The notes under the pieces were generated by a model. It made no database searches, was not told where the DNA came from, and worked only from the letters and a program-made list of their open reading frames with translations. A stretch of DNA of 64,000 nt from the NCBI RefSeq assembly GCF_000002075.1, contig NW_004797539.1, positions 329,457 to 393,456 on the forward strand, given 5' to 3'. Each line of letters starts with the position of its first letter. The first letter of the stretch is position 1. The position numbers were made by a program, and so were the translations under genes. Shown here one piece after another: positions 24,600 to 64,000 of this stretch. The stretch comes from Aplysia californica (Eukaryota > Mollusca > Gastropoda > Aplysiida > Aplysiidae).

Positions 24600-26357
24600 A
24601 ATGTGAACAACGCCAAATGTCATCACACGTTACTGAAAGCAGTCACTTTTCATTTAGACCCCTGACAACTATAAGTTCAAAATTGAAAATTAAAAACATT
24701 ATTAACTTCGCAACCTTGAGGCAAAATGAAAGCACTGTCTCATCTGAAACTTTCAGATAGATCCGATAGGTAATCATTAAGATATTGCCTTATGAGGTGT
24801 GAGGTTAAAAATGTTCAAGTACTGAGGTATAATACAAACTTTCCCACCCTGGAATTCAACTCACGTTTTCAGTGTGTATCAAAAGATCCTAACTATGACA
24901 CAACAGACGCTGGTCAGCAGTGGCTAGGGCATCCTGAACACAAATACAATTTATAAACATTATCTATAACCGATAGGTAGAGTCTCTCGGTACCAGTCAT
25001 TTCCAAAGGTACTATTTCTGCACAAAGAAGAGTTTATCCAATTTTAAGTAAGAAATAACTATACAAAAATGGCATATCAGGCCAGCTCTTCATCAATTTT
25101 CAAAGGCCTAGGTGCCTGAATTGCTTCATAGGTGGTGTTGTGTGTGTGTCTGTGTGTGTGTGTGAGTGCTAAGTTCACTCTCAAAGTACAAAGCCAGTAG
25201 CCAAGTTCAATCAATTTCAATAAATTGATATGACCAATTGAGGGAGCCTGTTTAAAAAAATGACATCAAACCCAACAGACATCTCAGCTATGATGAGAGG
25301 TAATCACCCTCCTTAAAGGCCACAGATGCCCTTCCATTCATACCCCCCCCCCCCACTTCGTACATACCAACATTGGGGATGTGGGCATTCCACAGGCTTG
25401 CACTACAATCTTTACACAAAATTTTAAAAATCCTTATACCAATAAATATATAAATAAACAAGACATTGCCTGATTTTTTCATACATGTTTATTCCTACAA
25501 AATCAAATATTCTGTCTCAACATACAGTTTGATAAAATTTGTTCAATGTGAACGATGGATGGCAACTCAGTAAGTAAACATCCAAGGACCCCCCCCCCCC
25601 CCCCATCCAGGTATAAACCTCAATAGAACCCTCAAGTACATCTGTGGCAAAAATCTTTCATGTGTTTAGATCTGGGGCATGCGGCCTTAGTCTAGCAAGG
25701 GATTGGGCATGTAAATTGGAACGGGTCTATAAAAGGCAATATATATCACACTTTATGATCACTGTAAGTGTAACCATTCAGTACAATCTTGTTTGTTTTA
25801 GTAGAAGTTTTGCTGTGCTCGTAACTGCATAAATTGCCTCATAAATTCATGTTTTCTGAATTACATTAAAGACTTTCTTGCTTTAAAGAAAGAAAAATGT
25901 GTTTCTCTCACATCTTTATCATCAGTATTTCAAGCTTTCTAAATTATCTAAGACCCTCCCCCCATGATTATCTTACACCCACCACAAATCTGTGTTAATC
26001 CCACAGCATATTGATATTTAATCATGGCGGGAGGACACAACTCCCGGAATAAAAAAATGCTGTAACACTTTCCACAAACCATAAACAACATTAAATTGAG
26101 AAAAATGATAGTACAAAATAGCAAGGAACCAGGAACGATAAGAACAAAAGGTCCAGCAACTTTCATGATGAACAAAACCAGTGACAATCACCAGTCCCTT
26201 ACAGGTTCTATATTATTATAATCTTCATGGAAATAAAAAGTGGTAACAAGGGTGCAATAATACTATCAACAGAATATTAGCAATGATATGAGAGAGAAAA
26301 GTACCCCCCCCCCCCCCCCCCGACAACTATATCTGGATGCAAGATACACAATCAATA
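24600..26357. other. Intergenic stretch without recognisable gene
   Basis: Contains a short GT run near 25138-25165, poly-C runs near 25344 and 25589, and a decayed hairpin-tail fragment at 25796-25845. No ORF or exon pattern is convincing. Confidence 0.6.
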
Positions 26358-27290
26358 TTAACTCACTTCAGACGGGTCACACAACAGTTGCGTGACCCCC
26401 GCCGCGACGCTCGCGACGGGTCACACGAGCCCTGCGTGACCAACTTTGGAATTTTTTTTTCGCTCTACAAATCACGCACGGATCGCGAGACCCGCCTCGT
26501 ACCCTTGTTTGGCCAAGCCTGAGCTACCTAGACTTCGTTTCGTATCTCTGGGGCCGGTAGTTTTTAAGTTATTGAAGGTGAAGGACAGTGACCTCAACTG
26601 GGGTTGAACAGACTGGAACTCGCGCTTTGTTTTTTTCTATACAGCTCATAGTAATCCGACAGTCGCGTCGTAGTAACGGTCGAAGAAGTCGCATGAACCA
26701 GAATCACATAATTTCGCCGTTTTCTATACTTCTGTACGTTTTACTAGTTTTAGTGTCTCAGAATATGATGTGTCTAATAGTTAGGATCCTGGATATGTAC
26801 CTGAACACGGCCCGAGTCGTAGTTTTAGGGCTAGATCTAGCACTAGTACCGGTGTTGTTTTTCGCGCAACGAAATCACAACGTCGTGCCGTACATCTGTC
26901 TCATGTAATTCAGTGTATGGGTCTGAATCAATGCACAGACCAGCTTTTATATATTCACCAAACACTCGCACATGTATACAAATCAAACCAGAACACTTTG
27001 AACTTTTATTTTTGTTGTTGTAGTGAATTTCATTCCACTTGTCACGTCTCTGGAAATTTTTTGGAAAATCAAATTCATGCCAATTTTTAAAAAATCATAC
27101 AAATTAAAGTATTAAACTTAGACAACTTTGGTTTTTTGTATTAGATTAAGCTTGAATGTTACTTTACTGTATCAAAAAATAATTACAATAGGGTAATTCT
27201 GAGAGTTGTGGTGATTTATTGAAATACCCCCCAAAACGCCAGTCTTCAACGCTTGTGACTGGTGAAAGGGCCCAGTCGCAAGTGAGTTAA
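26358..27290. mobile_element. piggyBac-like MITE at the SNRNP200 3' end
   Basis: TTAACTCACTTCAGACGGG at the left mirrors the reverse complement of the right end, which gives TTAACTCACTTGCGACTGGG; TTAA at both ends. About 930 bases; an ORF at 26588-26908 has no recognisable domain. It ends about 460 bases beyond the SNRNP200 stop codon and contains the first canonical AATAAA downstream of that gene. Confidence 0.68.
27215..27220 (-). promoter_or_regulatory. Candidate poly(A) signal of SNRNP200
   Basis: AATAAA on the - strand, about 530 bases after the stop codon and inside the MITE at 26358-27290. Between the stop and this point I see only weak variants (AATACA near 27506, AATATA near 27398). 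Confidence 0.4.
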
Positions 27291-27752
27291 TTGTCTGCTA
27301 TTTGCATTGTATGCCTTTGTCCTACAATAAGTGTCAATATACTGAAAGTCTGGAAGTAACAAGTACTACGATACCAGGAATTCACAGTAGAATAATTATA
27401 TTAAAACTCAAAGTAGTAAGAAGGCAGAGGAAAAAAAACCCTGCTGTAATCTATCACATCTTCAACTCATCTAAAAATATTGCCCCGATACACAAATAAT
27501 AACCTGTATTCAATGTTAGCACACCCACTTCAGAAGTCATACCACAATCTTTGCAGTATCATATGTACATATGCCTTATACACAAGCAGCAAGTGACAGT
27601 AACACACATACCTTACACTCAAACAAGTCACGTCTCGTACACAAGAAACAAGAGTTTCATACAAACAAATTTCATACACAAGCAAGTATTGGTAGGTCTG
27701 CTTTCAAGTAAAAAGACACAGCAAAAGGTAGCCACTGACAATAGAGCATGTC

Positions 27753-64000
<36,248 letters not shown>

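Overview
The window is animal nuclear DNA: GT-AG introns, abundant microsatellites, tRNA-derived SINEs, and LINE, hAT, piggyBac-like, Tc1/mariner and Tigger/pogo-like remnants. The repeat types and the methionine/glycine-rich partial gene suggest a lophotrochozoan, probably a gastropod mollusc; this is an inference from style, not from a marker gene.

Layout. (1) 1-1.9 kb: the 3' end of a + strand gene for an unrecognised Met/Gly-rich protein with 7-residue repeats. Its last intron holds three (GAT)n arrays and a hammerhead-ribozyme-like motif. (2) 2-12.6 kb: intergenic DNA made largely of SINE, LINE and MITE remnants. (3) 12.6-19.7 kb: a complete four-exon RPA3 gene on the - strand (121 residues). 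(4) 19.8-27.7 kb: intergenic, with a 1.4 kb non-autonomous hAT element, a dead LINE carrying an RNase H domain, a dead Tc1-like transposase and a piggyBac-like MITE. (5) 27.75 kb to the right edge: SNRNP200 (Brr2), the U5 snRNP helicase, on the - strand. Forty-one exons were placed with consistent reading phase, about 1,856 codons. The 5' exons lie beyond the right edge, and one exon, carrying the start of the first Walker A motif, is missing and probably sits in the 724-base N gap at 55713-56436.

The two identified genes are housekeeping: RPA3 is the small subunit of the single-strand DNA-binding complex RPA, and SNRNP200 unwinds U4/U6 during spliceosome activation. They lie head-to-tail on the same strand, about 8.1 kb apart, with no sign of shared regulation. 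The most unusual material is in non-coding DNA: a degenerate tandem array that repeats a 3' splice-site-like sequence directly upstream of one SNRNP200 exon, a hairpin tail shared by several SINE types with compensating base changes, piggyBac-like MITEs nested at TTAA, a fold-back mariner derivative, and a MITE that may supply the SNRNP200 poly(A) signal.
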